A stretch of DNA of 16,045 nucleotides, from contig DLGN01000349.1 in NCBI GenBank assembly GCA_002482715.1, forward strand, positions 8,915-24,959. Direction: 5' to 3'. The translations under genes and the position numbers were made by a program. This stretch comes from Oxalobacteraceae bacterium UBA7693. Its GTDB lineage: Bacteria > Pseudomonadota > Gammaproteobacteria > Burkholderiales > Burkholderiaceae_D. Of the stretch, positions 14,242 through 16,045 are shown one piece after another. The notes beneath the pieces were generated by a model. It was not told the DNA's origin and did not search any database. It was given only the letters and a program-made list of their open reading frames with translations. Every line of letters starts with the position of its first letter. The first letter of the stretch is position 1.

Positions 14242-14778
14242 ATGAGCGACGCCCACGACGAACACGAATCAGCGATTAAGACGCCTAAGCAACTGATCGT
14301 TGCCGTTCTTGCTGGATTTATAGTTCCTATTTTGATTATTGTTTTACTGGTGAAATATGTTTCCAGTGACAACACCGTAGGCGCTGGTTCCAATGCGCAG
14401 ACACCAGAGGCAATCGCTGCACGCATTAGCCCAGTTGCAAATGCTGGCTTCACTTTATTAGATGCAAACGCACCAAAAGTGCTGCAAACTGGTGAGGCAG
14501 TATACAAAGCTGCATGTGCGGCATGTCATGGCACTGGCGCGGCTGGCGCACCTAAGTTAGGTGATGCTGCTGGATGGGGTCCACGCATTGCACAAGGTTA
14601 TGACACCGTATTGAAACATGCGATCGAAGGTATCCGTGGTATGCCTGCAAAAGGTGGTAACGCAGACCTTGACGACGTAGAAGTTGCTCGCGCAGTTGTA
14701 CATATGGTTAATGGCAGTGGTGGCAAATTTAAAGAACCTGAAGTCAAAGCTGCTGCTACTGAAGCTTCTGCAAAATAA
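14242..14778 (+). CDS. Membrane-anchored c5-type cytochrome c
   Basis: 178 residues. A polar N-terminus with several His and acidic residues is followed by one uncleaved membrane helix (about 18-41, LIVAVLAGFIVPILIIVLLV), so the heme domain is tethered on the periplasmic side. The heme site is C92-A-A-C95-H96, and M134 in RGMPAKGG is the expected sixth ligand. Spacing and the CHGTGAAGAPKLGD segment match the cytochrome c5 family (CycB-like). It is a one-electron carrier, probably delivering electrons to terminal oxidases. The frame is open from an ATG at 14197, but GAGGA at 14233-14237 sets the start at 14242, which also matches homologues in starting MSDAHDEH. The tail is Ala/Lys rich. It is a single-gene unit ended by a bidirectional terminator shared with fadH. 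Confidence 0.93.
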   Translation: MSDAHDEHESAIKTPKQLIVAVLAGFIVPILIIVLLVKYVSSDNTVGAGSNAQTPEAIAARISPVANAGFTLLDANAPKVLQTGEAVYKAACAACHGTGAAGAPKLGDAAGWGPRIAQGYDTVLKHAIEGIRGMPAKGGNADLDDVEVARAVVHMVNGSGGKFKEPEVKAAATEASAK

Positions 14779-14798
14779 TTTGTCGAGTTTCAAGTATT

Positions 14799-14828
14799 AA
14801 AAAAGCCAGTCATTGACTGGCTTTTTTT
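14799..14828. terminator. Bidirectional terminator between cytochrome c and fadH
   Basis: The stem GCCAGTC/GACTGGC (14805-14811, 14815-14821) has a 3-nt loop. It is preceded by six A and followed by seven T, so it works in both directions for the two convergent genes. Confidence 0.92.
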
Positions 14829-14856
14829 ATTTCAATGAATTCGAATCGTGCTGTGA

Positions 14857-16045
14857 TTACAAAGAAGCAGCTAATTCGGCACCTTCTTTAATCGCACGCT
14901 TAGCATCTAATTCCGAGGCCAATGCCGCACCACCAATTTTGTGGAACCGTGGTCCAGTTTCGTTTGCTTGTGTCGGCATCAACTCAGTAAGCGATTCTTG
15001 ACCTGCACACAAAATGATGTGATCAACATCTAAAACCTGTGTTTTTCCACCAACACTAATATGCAAACCCTGATCATCAATTTTTTGATAATCAACTCCC
15101 GCCAACATATGGACTTTATTCCGCTGCAAAGTAGCACGGTGTACCCAGCCTGAAGTCTTACCCAAGCCAGCGCCCACTTTGCTTGCTTTACGCTGCAGTA
15201 AATAGATATCACGAATTGGATGTGCGTCTTCTGGCTTGATCAAGCCACCATTCTGCTTCGCCTGCAAATCGATACCCCATTCGCCTAGCCAGGTAGACAA
15301 AGGAATTGGCAATGGTGTTGCGGGGTCGTGCAACAGATATTCGGCAACATCAAACCCAATACCACCAGCACCGATGATGGCCACTTTTTTCCCAACCGGT
15401 TTTTTGTGCAATAACACATCCAGATACGACATCACTTTCGGATGATCAATCCCTTCGATGCGCGGTGTACGTGGCGAGATGCCAGTCGCAACGATGATAT
15501 GGTCAAAACCTTGTGCCAGCAATTCTTCACGCGTCACGCGCTTACCCAGATGCACTTTCACGCCAGTCACTTCTAAGCGCTTCGTAAAATAACGCAGCGT
15601 CTCTTTGAATTCTTCTTTGCCTGGAATTTGCATTGCAATCTTGAACTGCCCACCAACACTGTCTGAACTATCGAACAAACTGACATCGTGTCCGCAAGAT
15701 GCTGCCACGGTCGCAGCAGAAAGTCCTGCTGGCCCTGCACCAACCACCGCAACACGTTTAGCCGCCGCTTTTTTCAAATACTGTAATTCGGTTTCATGCG
15801 CTGCGCGTGGGTTCACAAGACAACTAGCGCGCTGATTTGAAAAAGTATGATCGAGGCAAGCTTGGTTGCACGCGATACAAGTATTGATCTCATCAACTCG
15901 CCCTTCGGCGGCCTTATTCACAAATTCAGGATCTGCTAAAAACGGACGTGCCATTGACACCATATCGGCGGTTCCGCTGGCGATAATATCTTCTGCTTGC
16001 GCTGGCATATTGATGCGATTGGAAGCAATTACCGGAATCGACACC
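14857..16045 (-). CDS. fadH: 2,4-dienoyl-CoA reductase (NADPH), C-terminal part
   Basis: The gene runs off the right edge; 395 C-terminal residues are visible out of about 670 in the family. The visible part starts at the end of the old-yellow-enzyme-like FMN barrel (ADMVSMARPFLADPEF). The 4Fe-4S cluster Cys are C56, C59, C63 and C75 (fragment numbering, CIACNQACLDH...SCLVNPRA). The FAD-binding Rossmann motif GAGPAG is at 102-107, and a second nucleotide-binding motif GAGGIG at 225-230, then the C-terminal LCAGQES segment. The enzyme reduces 2,4-dienoyl-CoA during beta-oxidation of unsaturated fatty acids. The GTG at the window edge is an internal Val, not the start. Other flavin oxidoreductases of the same family share this layout, but the order and the sequence around the cluster fit FadH best. 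Confidence 0.94.
   Translation of the reverse strand, partial: VSIPVIASNRINMPAQAEDIIASGTADMVSMARPFLADPEFVNKAAEGRVDEINTCIACNQACLDHTFSNQRASCLVNPRAAHETELQYLKKAAAKRVAVVGAGPAGLSAATVAASCGHDVSLFDSSDSVGGQFKIAMQIPGKEEFKETLRYFTKRLEVTGVKVHLGKRVTREELLAQGFDHIIVATGISPRTPRIEGIDHPKVMSYLDVLLHKKPVGKKVAIIGAGGIGFDVAEYLLHDPATPLPIPLSTWLGEWGIDLQAKQNGGLIKPEDAHPIRDIYLLQRKASKVGAGLGKTSGWVHRATLQRNKVHMLAGVDYQKIDDQGLHISVGGKTQVLDVDHIILCAGQESLTELMPTQANETGPRFHKIGGAALASELDAKRAIKEGAELAASL

Overview
The window reads like a piece of a moderate-to-low-GC betaproteobacterial chromosome, most likely Burkholderiales, with Oxalobacteraceae (for example Undibacterium-like) as my best guess. This rests on the gene set (FadH, a membrane-anchored c5-type cytochrome, an E. 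coli-type SOS box before dinB, a sigma-28-type promoter before flaG) and on codon and base composition. It is an inference, because no rRNA or other taxonomic marker is present. Both edges cut genes.

Layout. Positions 1-255 hold the tail of an S9-type peptidase closed by a strong terminator. An exported amidohydrolase follows (488-2083). Next is a tightly spaced pair of signalling genes: an HD-GYP protein with a DUF3391-type N-terminus (2226-3530) and a three-PAS histidine kinase (3537-5426). Facing them on the minus strand is a three-gene operon: a small lipoprotein with an Ala-Ser tail, an NTF2/SnoaL-like protein and a CAP-domain lipoprotein (6982 down to 5429). A DUF481 outer-membrane barrel (7328-8098) comes next, then dinB (8155-9213), which is preceded by a LexA-type operator nested in a longer palindrome. 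The dinB stop codon overlaps one end of a 176-bp, almost fully palindromic repeat element (9212-9387).

The minus strand then carries two possible small modules. The first (12138 to 9414) pairs a PLP-dependent group II decarboxylase with a TPR/ATP-grasp ligase-like protein, separated by 10 bp, and may make and conjugate an amine. The second (13620 to 12249) pairs flaG with a HEFGH zinc metalloprotease, behind a near-consensus flagellar sigma-28 promoter. A tRNA-Arg(CCG) gene (13935-14011, minus) and a membrane-anchored cytochrome c (14242-14778, plus) follow. The window ends in the C-terminal half of a 2,4-dienoyl-CoA reductase (FadH), convergent with the cytochrome across a shared bidirectional terminator.

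Most genes are recognisable housekeeping or signalling functions. The parts most worth following are the flaG-metalloprotease operon, the decarboxylase/ATP-grasp pair, the palindromic element after dinB, and the nested SOS palindrome. No CRISPR array, prophage, transposase or toxin-antitoxin gene was seen.
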